DNA of 64,000 nt from Microvirga sp. VF16 (GCF_016864375.1 NZ_CP069357.1:558001-622000), one strand, 5' to 3'. Positions 44,503-53,155 are shown, counted from the stretch's first letter. Numbers and translations: made by a program. Notes: generated from the letters alone by a model not told the origin.

Positions 44503-45417
44503 ATGGACGATCTCGCTGAAATGCTCGTGAAGCCGCGGCTCGCCTCGATCGGGATGGCGGTTCTTGCCGCCACCCTTGAGCCAGTCCCTCCCTATGCCTT
44601 CGTCCTGGATCGCGGCATGGATCCGGAGGAGCGGCTTGAGAACGCGATCCTCTGGAAGGCTCTCAAGGATCGCGCCGGATCGCAGATCAAGGCCTATGAC
44701 GATGTGAGCAAGGTCCCGGAGGCCGTTACCCATATCTTTGGACGGGCCGGCCATCGCAGCGATCTTTTCCGGGACGGTCTGAAGTACCCGGGCCCGAATG
44801 AAAAGACCCTGCCCTATTGGACATTGCCGGGCTTTCTCGAACTCGCCGGCCGGTCCATCAAACTCTGCGACCTCGATCAGGCCGACGCCGAGGTCCAGCG
44901 ACTCCACTTGGAGGGAAAGGATGCCTTCGTGAAGGCTGCCCGGGACAAGTATTTCACCAAGCACGTCCCAGTCGGCACCTCGCTCTGGCAAGCCTTAGAC
45001 GCCATGGTCTATTCCTTCATAGACGAGGACGCCTGCCTGCTAGTGCAGGAATACGTCGAGATGACCTATGAATACCGCCTCTTTGTAGTCGGCGGGCAGG
45101 TCGTGACGGGCGCCGGATGCGTGCCTTGGAAGACCCCTCTCGACAACACCGCTCTTTATGACCCAGCGATGATTGAACATCGCGGGGATACCAAATTGGG
45201 TGGACCGGCAATGTCCAACCTCCGGCTCGACCAATATCTCGCCTTCGCATCAGAGGCAGTCGACAAGCTTGGAGGCGGCAGCTTCGTTCTGGATGTCGCT
45301 ATGATCAATGGAGAGGTCGGGATCGTCGAGCTCAATCCGATGCGGCTGGGCCAGGTTGGACTCTACGCTGCCAAGGCCCCTGCACTGGTCAGTGCAATTC
45401 TCGAGCATTTTGGGTAA
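44503..45417 (+). CDS. ATP-grasp domain protein
   Basis: 304 residues with the ATP-grasp pattern: AFVKAARDKYFTKHVPVGT then LVQEYVEMTYEYRLFVVGG, VLDVAMINGEVGIVELNPM (metal-binding E-N). ATP-grasp enzymes ligate a carboxylate to an amine or thiol using ATP. It resembles DUF4343-type members; the substrate is unknown. Confidence 0.78.
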   Translation: MDDLAEMLVKPRLASIGMAVLAATLEPVPPYAFVLDRGMDPEERLENAILWKALKDRAGSQIKAYDDVSKVPEAVTHIFGRAGHRSDLFRDGLKYPGPNEKTLPYWTLPGFLELAGRSIKLCDLDQADAEVQRLHLEGKDAFVKAARDKYFTKHVPVGTSLWQALDAMVYSFIDEDACLLVQEYVEMTYEYRLFVVGGQVVTGAGCVPWKTPLDNTALYDPAMIEHRGDTKLGGPAMSNLRLDQYLAFASEAVDKLGGGSFVLDVAMINGEVGIVELNPMRLGQVGLYAAKAPALVSAILEHFG

Positions 45418-45454
45418 GCTGCTCTCCAGCAAACCTCCTGCATAGGGTAACCCC

Positions 45455-45676
45455 TTGACCGATATTCCTTTAGCGGGCCCTTCCCCAGGCATCACCTCCG
45501 AAGAAATGGAAAAACGTCGCCGGGTAGTCGAGGCCGCTGCCCATAGCAGCCTCATGGCAGGCGCGAAGCGCGACCCTCGAACGGATCCTATCTTTGACGC
45601 CTTCGTACGCGGGGAAATCGAATTGTCGGACATGGTACCGATGATCAAGAAAGCACTAGGGCTTCCTGTCGAATGA
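45455..45676 (+). CDS. VbhA-like antitoxin domain, copy 1 (TTG start)
   Basis: 73 residues. KRRRVVEAAAHSSLMAG then DAFVRGEIELSDMVPMI resembles the VbhA antitoxin domain that inhibits Fic toxins. The Fic-inhibitory (S/T)-x3-E-(G/N) site is S-S-L-M-A-G here, so the Glu is Ala and Fic inhibition is doubtful. No Fic gene lies nearby. The stop overlaps the next start. Confidence 0.5.
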   Translation: MTDIPLAGPSPGITSEEMEKRRRVVEAAAHSSLMAGAKRDPRTDPIFDAFVRGEIELSDMVPMIKKALGLPVE

Positions 45677-45894
45677 TTGATCATACGCCCTCTACTCAGA
45701 CCAAGCCGCCGATCTCTCCTGAGGAACGGGCCCGCCGCCAGTCGGCTGTCGAACTCGCCACCCACAACAATCTAATGGCGGGTGCAAAACACGATCCAAG
45801 AGTCGACCACATATTCGAAGCATATGTTGAAGGGCACTTGGACCTTGCCGACCTTCTGCCTCTGATCAAGAGCGCCCTCGGCGACGATCAATAA
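45673..45894 (+). CDS. VbhA-like antitoxin domain, copy 2
   Basis: 73 residues, a paralogue of the preceding gene (shared ARRQ/RRR-x-VE-A, LMAGA-K-DPR, I-F-A-x-G pattern). The inhibitory Ser is Asn and the Glu is Ala (NNLMAG). It overlaps the previous gene by four bases (ATGA), so the pair is co-translated. Confidence 0.5.
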   Translation: MIDHTPSTQTKPPISPEERARRQSAVELATHNNLMAGAKHDPRVDHIFEAYVEGHLDLADLLPLIKSALGDDQ

Positions 45895-45966
45895 TTGCCC
45901 AAAAGAGAAAGGGCCGGCGATCCTGGTTCACGCCGACCCCTTGGCCCCGAGATTATCGCGGTTCAA

Positions 45967-46194
45967 TTAGTGCCGCTTCCCAGCCTCGCCGATCAGCCGG
46001 CCGATCCGCTTGTTATCTACGAACCCGGCCTCGACCTCGCGTAGCTCCAGGAGGAGCCGGACTTCCAGCGGCAGGCTCTCGTCGGCCAGCAGAGCCGCCG
46101 TCAGTTGCTCCCGCGCCTCGGCGACATCCGTCCGAGAGACAAAGCCAGCCTTCACATCGGCCAGGACGTTCATTGCTCCAGAAACTACGCTCAT
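45967..46194 (-). CDS. Hypothetical helical protein, 75 aa
   Basis: 75 residues from ATG at 46194, preceded on its strand by GAGGA. It is acidic and helical (LADVKAGFVSRTDVAEAREQ then LLELREVEAGF). A longer frame reaches 46521 but that part has non-protein-like composition. Function unknown. Confidence 0.5.
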   Translation of the reverse strand: MSVVSGAMNVLADVKAGFVSRTDVAEAREQLTAALLADESLPLEVRLLLELREVEAGFVDNKRIGRLIGEAGKRH

Positions 46195-46520
46195 TTTGAA
46201 TTCCTCTTCTTCAGTGGGGGGCAGGTTGCAGGCCCTTCCTGCAACCCTGCCTCTCCGGCGAGGAGCGGAGGGTGGGTGCAAGTCCCGGTGCAGAGCCCGA
46301 GACGAAGTCCGAGGCGTGCCGATGGGTGCGCAACGCGGTTGCTCCGGAGCCGCAGGCGATGGTGCGACCGACTTGCTGCATCCCGGAGGACAAAGCGGCG
46401 GCTTGCAGGGAGGTGAGGCAGAGCCTCCCTTCCTGGAACGGGGTGACGACTCCAGGTCTATCGCTGCGGTTCGTCCGAGATGAAATTCCGGCTTCTGGAC
46501 CAGACTAAATACCCCGCTCA
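46195..46520. other. GC-rich structured region without a gene
   Basis: About 325 bases of high-GC sequence with multiple complementary segments, for example GCAGGTTGCAGG/CCTGCAACCCTGC (46220-46252) and a cluster of short G-rich stems beyond. It could be a structured leader of the minus-strand gene at 46194 or a separate RNA. No known RNA class was matched with confidence. Confidence 0.4.
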
Positions 46521-46648
46521 TGGGTGTATGTTCCTTATTTGTTCTCGCTCTGGATCACACCCGATTTCCCTACCGTCAATTCTGGTTAACGAATTATCCC
46601 CGCTATCCCATGCAGTGATGTTCGGCCTTCGGCCGCCAAATTCTGGCC

Positions 46649-46709
46649 TGAGGGCGTTCCGCCCTCACCTGCCAATAGCTTGGAGATAGTCTGACCCGAA
46701 ACGGGTCAG
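46649..46709 (+). repeat. Twin-hairpin repeat, copy A
   Basis: TGAGGGCG/CGCCCTCA (46649-46667) then CTGACCCG/CGGGTCAG (46691-46709). The same pair of stems recurs at 47362-47419, so the element flanks the gene pair 46759-47315. Confidence 0.7.
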
Positions 46710-46758
46710 CCATTCTGGAAGCAGAAAGCCTTATTCCTCCTCCTGAAAGGACACTTCG

Positions 46759-47001
46759 ATGGTCATTCTTTCGCCCGAGGATGCCGCGCGCCGGTATCTC
46801 ACCCTGTACGATGGAGACATTGCTCGAGACGGTCACCTCGAAGCTCTGGGTGACGACGAATCCGAGCCATCGCGAACGGCTCAAGAATTCGCACGACAGT
46901 ATGAGGACCAGGCGAGCCCTGAAGATTACGCTCGCTACCTGGAGATCTTGGATCATCTCCTGAAACAAGGAGGAGATCACGGTTCAGGAAATCCCCAATG
47001 A
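46759..47001 (+). CDS. Small acidic hypothetical protein, 80 aa
   Basis: 80 residues, acidic, with GACHxxS-like absence of known motifs; contains YARYLEILDHLLKQGGDHGS. The upstream CCTGAAAGGACACTTCGATG closely matches the leader of the OB-fold-like gene at 60790. ATG of the next gene overlaps its stop (ATGA). Confidence 0.55.
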   Translation: MVILSPEDAARRYLTLYDGDIARDGHLEALGDDESEPSRTAQEFARQYEDQASPEDYARYLEILDHLLKQGGDHGSGNPQ

Positions 47002-47315
47002 AAGATTTGACGCGCGTCGATTTTGAGGTTGAAACCCGTACGGTTACCCTTACCGACAAGCATTGCACCCTCCTGGCTGATTGCTTGCGTCACGTCATGG
47101 ACGATGAGGCAAAGAAGGAGGCATTCACCGCGCTCTTCGATATGTTCCACGGCAAGGAGGGCTCTTTCACGCTCACAATCGCCAAGTGGTACGAGGTTGA
47201 GCATGCGGTAATGGCCCTCGAAGGGTTCCTTCAGGAGACTCTCTCCTATGAGACGTTCCCTGAGCGGCACAGGATTTTCGAAGAGATCCATCGTCTTATT
47301 GATGGCGACGAGTAG
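46998..47315 (+). CDS. Hypothetical protein, 105 aa
   Basis: 105 residues, overlapping the previous gene by four bases and therefore probably coupled. It resembles a small alpha-beta protein (DFEVETRTVTLTDKHCTLLA). The gene pair is bracketed by twin-hairpin repeats. Function unknown. Confidence 0.55.
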   Translation: MKDLTRVDFEVETRTVTLTDKHCTLLADCLRHVMDDEAKKEAFTALFDMFHGKEGSFTLTIAKWYEVEHAVMALEGFLQETLSYETFPERHRIFEEIHRLIDGDE

Positions 47316-47361
47316 GCGTCGCCGCAAAAAGGGTTTGGCAAGCGGCAGTCATTTTTAGGTC

Positions 47362-47419
47362 TGAGGGCATTCGCCCTCACACCATTAATGGAAGCGACAT
47401 CTGACCCGTTGCGGGTCAG
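47362..47419 (+). repeat. Twin-hairpin repeat, copy B
   Basis: TGAGGGC/GCCCTCA (47362-47379) then CTGACCCG/CGGGTCAG (47401-47419), the second copy of the element at 46649; the stems are conserved while the loops and linker differ. Confidence 0.7.
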
Positions 47420-47444
47420 TCCTTATAGATTGGCAATGCCGCAT

Positions 47445-48455
47445 TCACTCGTCGAGATGCCGCAGAGCAAAGGGGGCGCCATAAGCCCGCTGGAGGCTGA
47501 ACCCAAACTCCTTATAGCGCTCCACCGTTTCCCTATTCGGCAGTCCTCGTAGGATCGTGTAGACTCGATTGACTAAGGCTCTCATGAGCGAGCGCATTTC
47601 GTCTTGGGTAATGAGCCCAACATCGAGCCACGGAAATTCCGCTTCACCATCGATGACTCTTACGTCTGAATAGTCGCCCTTCTCGGTAATTGGGCTCTCG
47701 CCTGTCTCAAGGGCCAACATCTCTCCGCAGGCAAACGCCTTCCAGACTATCGCCGATGACAACGTCGACGCTGTTTCCTCATCAAGGACGAAATCTGAGA
47801 GATCTGTGCTTTTCCGTCCGAGCTCGATATGAAGCTGAGAGTCGAAGCGGGGTGCGTCCCATTTCGCCCCTGTCATCCCGCCGATGGCTGTGTATGCCGT
47901 AAAGTAGTCGGGATGATGCAGATTTCTGAGAACCGAATAAAGGCCGTCTGCGGATCGTAGACGGATAATCGCGCCTTGCTCAGGCCCAAGACGCCGGACC
48001 GACCGCCACGGCATTTCCCCACCGGCATGTAGGACTTTGACCCGCGCTGGACTCTTACTGTCTGTTATATCCCAGACACACTCGTGATGAGGTTCGAACG
48101 GGTCTCTGAAGCATCGTTCAACAATTGCGAGTGACAATGATTTAGCTTCTGCTTCACCGAGGGAAATCCGCTTCTTCTTGTAGGTTTCGATATCCGAAAC
48201 TCTCCATGGCCGAAGGAGGCCTTTGCGAATTTCAGCCTCAAGGCTTTCGATATCCTCGACCTTCGATTTTACATAGCCGCTATGGGACTCGATCTTCAGC
48301 TTTATCTTGTTTCCCGGCGGCCGATCGACGCCCCTTAGAAAGCGTCTCCAGGTCGGATCGAAAGCCGCGAATTCCTGAATACCGCCTTGCCAGAGGGTCT
48401 GGATGGAGGCCTCAACCTTGGCCTTATTCCAGTCAGCAGGAACCAAATACACCAT
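47445..48455 (-). CDS. Hypothetical protein, 336 aa
   Basis: 336 residues, alpha/beta, with no motif I recognise. Contains GLYSVLRNLHHPDYFTAYTA and a C-terminal EMRSLMRALVNRVYTILRGL. It has its own minus-strand unit between two plus-strand groups. Possibly a phage or mobile-element protein. Confidence 0.6.
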   Translation of the reverse strand: MVYLVPADWNKAKVEASIQTLWQGGIQEFAAFDPTWRRFLRGVDRPPGNKIKLKIESHSGYVKSKVEDIESLEAEIRKGLLRPWRVSDIETYKKKRISLGEAEAKSLSLAIVERCFRDPFEPHHECVWDITDSKSPARVKVLHAGGEMPWRSVRRLGPEQGAIIRLRSADGLYSVLRNLHHPDYFTAYTAIGGMTGAKWDAPRFDSQLHIELGRKSTDLSDFVLDEETASTLSSAIVWKAFACGEMLALETGESPITEKGDYSDVRVIDGEAEFPWLDVGLITQDEMRSLMRALVNRVYTILRGLPNRETVERYKEFGFSLQRAYGAPFALRHLDE

Positions 48456-48652
48456 GGCATCGCTCCTATGCTTGGTTCCACAGGGACCTCTTTAGCAGTT
48501 GCTAAATACTCTCACAGTTTCTTTCAGTAATAAAGCGGCTTAAATTCTTTCGGCATAGAGCACTCGAAGTTGCTCATAATGAGCAACTTGTCGGAACTCT
48601 CTCTTTACAAAGTTAAATCACTTTTCCTATTGCAGGCATAACGGTAGGGCGA

Positions 48653-48678
48653 GGGAAGAAGGATTAAAACCCCAGAAA
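48653..48678 (+). promoter_or_regulatory. Leader motif, first of a doubled pair
   Basis: GGGAAGAAGGATTAAAACCC then CAGAAAG matches the leader motif; a second copy follows 40-50 bases downstream. Confidence 0.6.
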
Positions 48679-48709
48679 GATCAGCTTCATCGGAACAGCT
48701 AGGTCGGAA

Positions 48710-48733
48710 GGGAAGACTTCAAAATCCCCAAAA
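48710..48733 (+). promoter_or_regulatory. Leader motif, second of a doubled pair
   Basis: GGGAAGACTTCAAAATCCCC then AAAAC, a clear instance of the leader; the OB-fold-like gene starts about 105 bases downstream. Confidence 0.7.
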
Positions 48734-48837
48734 CGAAAAGAGGCGGAGCTCAACCGCCCGGACGACATCGACCGGTCACCTGAGAACAGGGGCCACATCA
48801 TCACCAGCCTTTGGCACAACGAGAGAGAAAGCCAATC

Positions 48838-49176
48838 ATGGACACGGCAGTGAACGACAACCAGGTTTCGAACAACGTCTCTGGCACTCAGGTTTCTCAG
48901 GATCGCTCCCCCGCATTTCCGGTGCGCGGCCACCTGTCGGCAGTCGAGGTCTCTAAGGACAAGAACGACAAGCCCTATGCGAAGGCCAAGCTGACCTTCA
49001 CCCGCCGCAAGGACAACCGCGAAGTGACCGTCACGACGATGGCTTTCGGCAAGGCCTTCGACAGCACGCAGCACCTCTTTCAGGAGGGCCCGGTCGCCCT
49101 CTACGGCACTTTCGAGCGCAACGTCTTCCGCGTGATCAGCGAGGCGCTGCCGCCGAAGGAGCAAGCAGCGGCCTGA
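48838..49176 (+). CDS. OB-fold-like ssDNA-binding-type protein
   Basis: 112 residues from ATG at 48838; a longer frame from 48811 is possible. PAFPVRGHLSAVEVSKDKND, then YAKAKLTFTRRKDNREVTVT and LYGTFERNVFRVI suggest an OB-fold, comparable to single-stranded-DNA-binding proteins. It is a distant relative of the three paralogues at 55621, 60226 and 60790. DNA or RNA binding is inference. A strong terminator follows. Confidence 0.55.
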   Translation: MDTAVNDNQVSNNVSGTQVSQDRSPAFPVRGHLSAVEVSKDKNDKPYAKAKLTFTRRKDNREVTVTTMAFGKAFDSTQHLFQEGPVALYGTFERNVFRVISEALPPKEQAAA

Positions 49177-49206
49177 TCCATAGCCCCCGGATCTCGGCCA
49201 GCTTGA

Positions 49207-49240
49207 GAAAAGCCACCTTGGTTAAGGTGGCTTTTCTTTT
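49207..49240 (+). terminator. Strong rho-independent terminator
   Basis: GAAAAGCCACCTT/AAGGTGGCTTTTC, a 13-bp stem with GGTT loop and a T-rich tail. Confidence 0.9.
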
Positions 49241-49323
49241 GCACGAATTTGTAAACCACCGAACCATTTCAAAGCTCCTTGGTTTCTCCCCCTCAGCAGG
49301 AACCGGACACCCAAGGACGAAAT

Positions 49324-49331
49324 CCCCGAGG
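49324..49331 (+). promoter_or_regulatory. Leader motif core CCCCGAGG
   Basis: GACGAAATCCCCGAGGATAA directly precedes the ATG of the interrupted HAD gene. Confidence 0.45.
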
Positions 49332-49421
49332 ATAAAGATGGCCGCGACCCCGCTCATATATCTCGATATCGATGGCGTCATCGTCACAGATCGGTCGACG
49401 AAACTCGGCGGCGCCGGCTAC

Positions 49422-50908
49422 CTAGTCGGCCCTGAACAACCCACAACTGATTGAGGTTGAAGGATTCTTCGTCTTCGCGAAGCATTGTAGAATGCCAGCA
49501 TCTGGGGACTGACCCGCTTAAACTTGGTGTTTTGCCATGGGACCCAAGCCGACGCTGCCGAGCTCCGGCGATCTCTACCGCAGCCGTCTCGATCAGATCC
49601 TCGATCCCCGCCATGAGTTGTTCCGGCTCGCCGGTCTGATCGACTGGCACCGCTTCGATCACGAGTTTGGCCGCTTCTATCGCCCGCTCGGACGGCCCGC
49701 GAAGCCGACGCGCCTGATGGTCGGGCTGTCGTATCTCCAGCACACCTTCAACCTCTCCGATGAGGCGGTGGTGCAGCGCTGGATCGAAAACCCTTACTGG
49801 CAATGGTTCTGTGGCTGCGAGTACTTCCAGCATGAGCTGCCCTGTGATCCCAGCTCGCTCACCCGCTGGCGCAAGCGGCTCGGACCCGACGGACTGGAGA
49901 AGCTGCTGGCTGAAACGATCCAGGCCGGGCTGGAGAGCGGCGCGGTGCGGCCCTCCAGTTTGGAACGGATCAGCGTCGACACCACGGTGCAGCCGAAGGC
50001 GATCACCCATCCGACCGACGCGAAGCTGTACCTGAAGGCAGTACTGGCTCTGGTGCGGCAGGCCAAGAAGTGCGGTCTCAAGCTGCGGCAGGCCCACACG
50101 CGTTTGGCCAAACGCGCGGCCGTGCAGGTCGGGCGCTATGCCCATGCCCGTCAGATGCGGCGCATGCGCCGCGAACTGAAGCGGCTGAAGACCTATCTCG
50201 GGCGCGTCTACCGCGATATCGCCCGCAAAGTCGCCGGGGATGAGGTTCTCTCACGTCGGTTTGCTCCTCTGCTTGGCCTGACGGAGCGTCTTCTGATGCA
50301 GGAGCGCACGAGCAAGAACAAACTCTACAGCCTGCATGCGCCCGAGGTGGTGTGCATCGCCAAAGGCAAGGCGCATCGGCCGTATGAGTTCGGCAGCAAG
50401 GTCGCACTGGCGGTGACCAACCGCGAAGGGTTCGTGCTCGCCTCCAAGGCATTGGAGGGCAATCCGTATGACGGCCATACGCTCACCACGACAATCGATC
50501 AGGTCGTGGCCATGACTGACGTGGAGCCCGCACGCGTTTACGTCGACAGCGGCTATCGTGGGCATGATTATGCCAAGACGGATCGGGTGTTCATCACCCG
50601 GCAGCGGCGAGGGCTCACCCCGACGATCAAGCGGGAACTGCGACGCCGATCCGCGATCGAGCCGATGATCGGGCACATGAAGGCGGACGGGCGACTGGGA
50701 CGCAGTCACCTGCTCGGAGCGGCCGGGGATGCGATGAATGCGCTCCTCGTGGCGGCCGGGCACAATCTCAGACTGATCCTGAACTGGCTCAGGCTTTTTG
50801 TCGCCTGGCTCATGGCAGCCCTGATCAGTTCATCCGCGCAATCGGATCCTTCTCAGGTCGCGTGAAATCCAGCGCCCGCCTCGTGCAGCCGCATTATTCA
50901 GGGCCGAC
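49422..50908 (+). mobile_element. IS5-like insertion sequence, about 1.49 kb
   Basis: Ends form a 14-base inverted repeat (TAGTCGGCCCTGAA at 49423-49436 and its complement at 50897-50910), so the exact edges are ambiguous by a few bases. A TAC on both sides fits a short target duplication. It carries one complete transposase and splits the HAD gene. Confidence 0.8.
49537..50865 (+). CDS. IS5/IS1182-like DDE transposase
   Basis: 442 residues. N-terminal DUF772-type region (FRLAGLIDWHRFDHEFGRFY), then DDE residues in SVDTTVQPKAI (Asp), VYVDSGYRGHDY (Asp) and AIEPMIGHMKADGR (Glu). It looks intact, so the element may be active. The region is GC-rich and distinct from the host gene it interrupts. 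Confidence 0.88.
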   Translation: MGPKPTLPSSGDLYRSRLDQILDPRHELFRLAGLIDWHRFDHEFGRFYRPLGRPAKPTRLMVGLSYLQHTFNLSDEAVVQRWIENPYWQWFCGCEYFQHELPCDPSSLTRWRKRLGPDGLEKLLAETIQAGLESGAVRPSSLERISVDTTVQPKAITHPTDAKLYLKAVLALVRQAKKCGLKLRQAHTRLAKRAAVQVGRYAHARQMRRMRRELKRLKTYLGRVYRDIARKVAGDEVLSRRFAPLLGLTERLLMQERTSKNKLYSLHAPEVVCIAKGKAHRPYEFGSKVALAVTNREGFVLASKALEGNPYDGHTLTTTIDQVVAMTDVEPARVYVDSGYRGHDYAKTDRVFITRQRRGLTPTIKRELRRRSAIEPMIGHMKADGRLGRSHLLGAAGDAMNALLVAAGHNLRLILNWLRLFVAWLMAALISSSAQSDPSQVA

Positions 50909-51333
50909 TACATACCGCCTGGATCCGCCGCTATGGTTGTCGATATCCTCGACCAAACAGGTGCGCGTCTGGTTGTCGCAAGCACCTGGCGCCGCGATGC
51001 CGACTGCCGGGATAAGCTCGCTAAGGCTGGGATCGGTCAGGATCGCTATTTCATAGATTGGCGCACGCCGGATCTTCTCCCGGAGGAAGAGATTGCCGAC
51101 GTTCCAATCCGAGGCTCCGAGATCGATCGTCATCTGCAGCGCCACCAGCCCGCCCGATATGTCATCATTGATGATGATCCAGGCATGCTGCCGCACCAGA
51201 AGCATTTCCACATTCAGGTTGACCCTAGCATCGGGCTCACATGGACCGATGCGGAGACAGCAATCGCTCTGTTGCGCGGGTAGCGGAGTGCCAACTCCCA
51301 GGATCTGAATTCCAGGCTCAGTCCGAGATGAAA

Positions 51334-51357
51334 GGGATGATTTGAAAATCCCCAAAA
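51334..51357 (+). promoter_or_regulatory. Leader motif GGGA...ATCCCCAAAA
   Basis: GGGATGATTTGAAAATCCCC then AAAA, 20 bases before ATG at 51373; a GGGAT/ATCCC stem is possible. Confidence 0.75.
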
Positions 51358-51372
51358 TCAAGGAGAGCCACG

Positions 51373-51573
51373 ATGTCCGGTTACGATCGTTTTTCGTCTC
51401 AGGAAGCTGCCAACATCCAGGCCTTCGGCTCTGACGTGAAGGACGCGACCGTCCTCGCGGACGGAAATGGCTTCGTTGTCCAAGTCGAGACGGCTCAGGG
51501 CGACTTCTTCTCCCTCCCCCACACCTCCTACGCCTCCGCGTCGGCCACCGCCGAGCGGCTCCTGTGCGCTTAG
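51373..51573 (+). CDS. Small hypothetical protein, 66 aa
   Basis: 66 residues, mixed composition (DATVLADGNGFVVQVETAQG). Directly follows a clear leader motif with GGAGA. No family recognised. Confidence 0.6.
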   Translation: MSGYDRFSSQEAANIQAFGSDVKDATVLADGNGFVVQVETAQGDFFSLPHTSYASASATAERLLCA

Positions 51574-51598
51574 TCGCATTTCACGGAAAGGAAACACG

Positions 51599-51853
51599 AT
51601 GCCGGATCATTACCGCGTCATTGATCGAGAGGGCAGCCGCCGGATCGAGTCTCGCCAGCTTGCCAAGTCGACGGCCTCCACGAAACCTGGGTTCCTGCGG
51701 CTGTTCTATTCCCTGAACCCGAAGGCAACGCGCGGGTACTTCGGGGTTCGGCTCCACGACGATGGCGCCGACATCCTTGATGGAAACGGCAACACGGCCA
51801 CGTCGTTCATGCGGGTTCGGCCCAGCGAGCTCGGCCGATATCAGAACCACTGA
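51599..51853 (+). CDS. Small hypothetical protein, 84 aa
   Basis: 84 residues from ATG at 51599 with GGAAAGGAAA upstream; a longer frame from 51467 overlaps the previous gene. Basic, with RGYFGVRLHDDGADILDGNG. Function unknown. Confidence 0.5.
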   Translation: MPDHYRVIDREGSRRIESRQLAKSTASTKPGFLRLFYSLNPKATRGYFGVRLHDDGADILDGNGNTATSFMRVRPSELGRYQNH

Positions 51854-51969
51854 CCGTGTCGGGATTGGTTTACCCGCCTCTGCTACCCTGGAGGCTGGAG
51901 AACTGGCCAAAGCCCCCTGTTCAGGGGGGCACAGCCTCTTCAGCCTTACAGCCGCAGGATTCCGCAATC

Positions 51970-52242
51970 ATGGCAGACCCCCGTGAAACCCTTCTCGTCG
52001 CTTACGACGCCCTGATGGCTGCTCGAAAGCACAAAGAAGAGCTGCTGCCAGCGCGGATCAAGACCCTGAAAACCGATCCGGAATGGACCGAGGCCGTTGC
52101 ACGCGAGATTGCTTGCCATACGGCTTTCGATCTTTGCGCCCTTGCCTTCTGTAAGGAACTACGACATGAACCTGCCCAAGCTGATGCTTCACCTCCCCGC
52201 GACGGGAGAGTTGCTCGACGTAAAGGCCCTCGAGGAGGGTGA
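51970..52242 (+). CDS. Hypothetical protein, 90 aa
   Basis: 90 residues starting MADPRETLLVAYDALMAARK; the last ~24 codons overlap the next gene by 77 bases in a different frame, so the C-terminus is doubtful. No recognised family. Confidence 0.45.
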   Translation: MADPRETLLVAYDALMAARKHKEELLPARIKTLKTDPEWTEAVAREIACHTAFDLCALAFCKELRHEPAQADASPPRDGRVARRKGPRGG

Positions 52243-52771
52243 AATTCTCGGCCTGAACGAAGCAGGCGACCTCCTCCAATGGGGCGTAGACATCGGCATC
52301 TACACCCCGCAGGAGACACCCGAGGAGTTCGGGCTTCAAAACCTCCGCAGTCACGAAATCCGCCGGCTCACTGCGCAGGCACAGGGATCGACTGTCGATC
52401 TGCCGCTCTATCCGCTCAGCACCCAGGCGAAGAACACGGTTCTGGCTGCTCTTCTCCACTATCACGAGGACGGCCTGGGAGAGCCCTTCAAACGATCCAA
52501 CGAAGTCCACCTGCTGGCCTCTGGAGAGGCTGAGGGCCTCAAAGAGGATATCTCCCTCGACCAGGACGGAGTTCAAGAACTCCTCGACAGGCTCAGGCAA
52601 TCGGACGGGATCGCCTCGACCGCTCTCCTCCATCTTCGCAAGTTTGCCGCCAAGCAGGACAGCGACATGTCCGATCCTTCTGGTGATGGATCGGGGACGA
52701 ACGCCCGTCCGCCCACCGCGACGATTGGAACGACCTCCAATCTGAGGTCATGGCCACAACGGAGAGCCTGA
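52166..52771 (+). CDS. Hypothetical protein, 201 aa
   Basis: 201 residues from ATG at 52166 with AAGGA upstream. Helical, acidic in the middle, with LPLYPLSTQAKNTVLAALLH. No motif recognised. It overlaps the preceding ORF, suggesting coupling. Confidence 0.6.
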   Translation: MNLPKLMLHLPATGELLDVKALEEGEILGLNEAGDLLQWGVDIGIYTPQETPEEFGLQNLRSHEIRRLTAQAQGSTVDLPLYPLSTQAKNTVLAALLHYHEDGLGEPFKRSNEVHLLASGEAEGLKEDISLDQDGVQELLDRLRQSDGIASTALLHLRKFAAKQDSDMSDPSGDGSGTNARPPTATIGTTSNLRSWPQRRA

Positions 52772-52774
52772 AAC

Positions 52775-53155
52775 ATGTCGACTGAAACCGCTGTCGCCCC
52801 TCAGTGGGTCGCCGTCTACCTCGGCCGGGCCGTAACCCACTCGTCCAAAGAGGAGGCCGAGCGGCTCTCCACACCCGATCGCCTCGCTCTCCTGCCGGTC
52901 GCGTTCGACCCGAAGGAACTCAGCAATCACGATCTATGCCTCGCCCTCGAGGAAATGCGTCGCCGGGGCTGGGCTGTGGCAGCCTATGACGTCGACGACG
53001 TGGACGCCCTGATCAGCGACGACATTGATCCGGCTCCCACTGATGAAGATATCCGGGCCTGGTTGAAGGACAATCAGGACGATCTTCAGGACAGCATGTG
53101 TGCCGCTATGCACGAGGCGATCAACGCCGAGTGGAACCGTCGCGACGACGGTTAA
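52775..53155 (+). CDS. Acidic hypothetical protein, 126 aa
   Basis: 126 residues, strongly acidic toward the C-terminus (VDDVDALISDDIDPAPTDED). Starts four bases after the preceding stop. No family recognised. Confidence 0.55.
   Translation: MSTETAVAPQWVAVYLGRAVTHSSKEEAERLSTPDRLALLPVAFDPKELSNHDLCLALEEMRRRGWAVAAYDVDDVDALISDDIDPAPTDEDIRAWLKDNQDDLQDSMCAAMHEAINAEWNRRDDG

Larger units (their letters stand above)
49338..51283 (+). pseudogene. HAD-like gene interrupted by an insertion sequence
   Basis: The first 28 codons (MAATPLIYLDIDGVIVTDRS and on to GAGY) carry HAD motif I (DIDGVI). After the element, the frame IPPGSAAMVVDILDQTG and on runs to 51283. Removing 49422-50911 joins them in frame at GGC TAC ATA, giving 151 residues with a Lys/Asp-bearing HAD body (STWRRDAD, VIIDDDPGM). 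A separate ORF from 50933 could express the C-terminal 116 residues only, without motif I. Confidence 0.75.

Noticed and set aside
46195..46520. RNase P RNA or known riboswitch
   Set aside because: Searched by eye for conserved cores; none matched.
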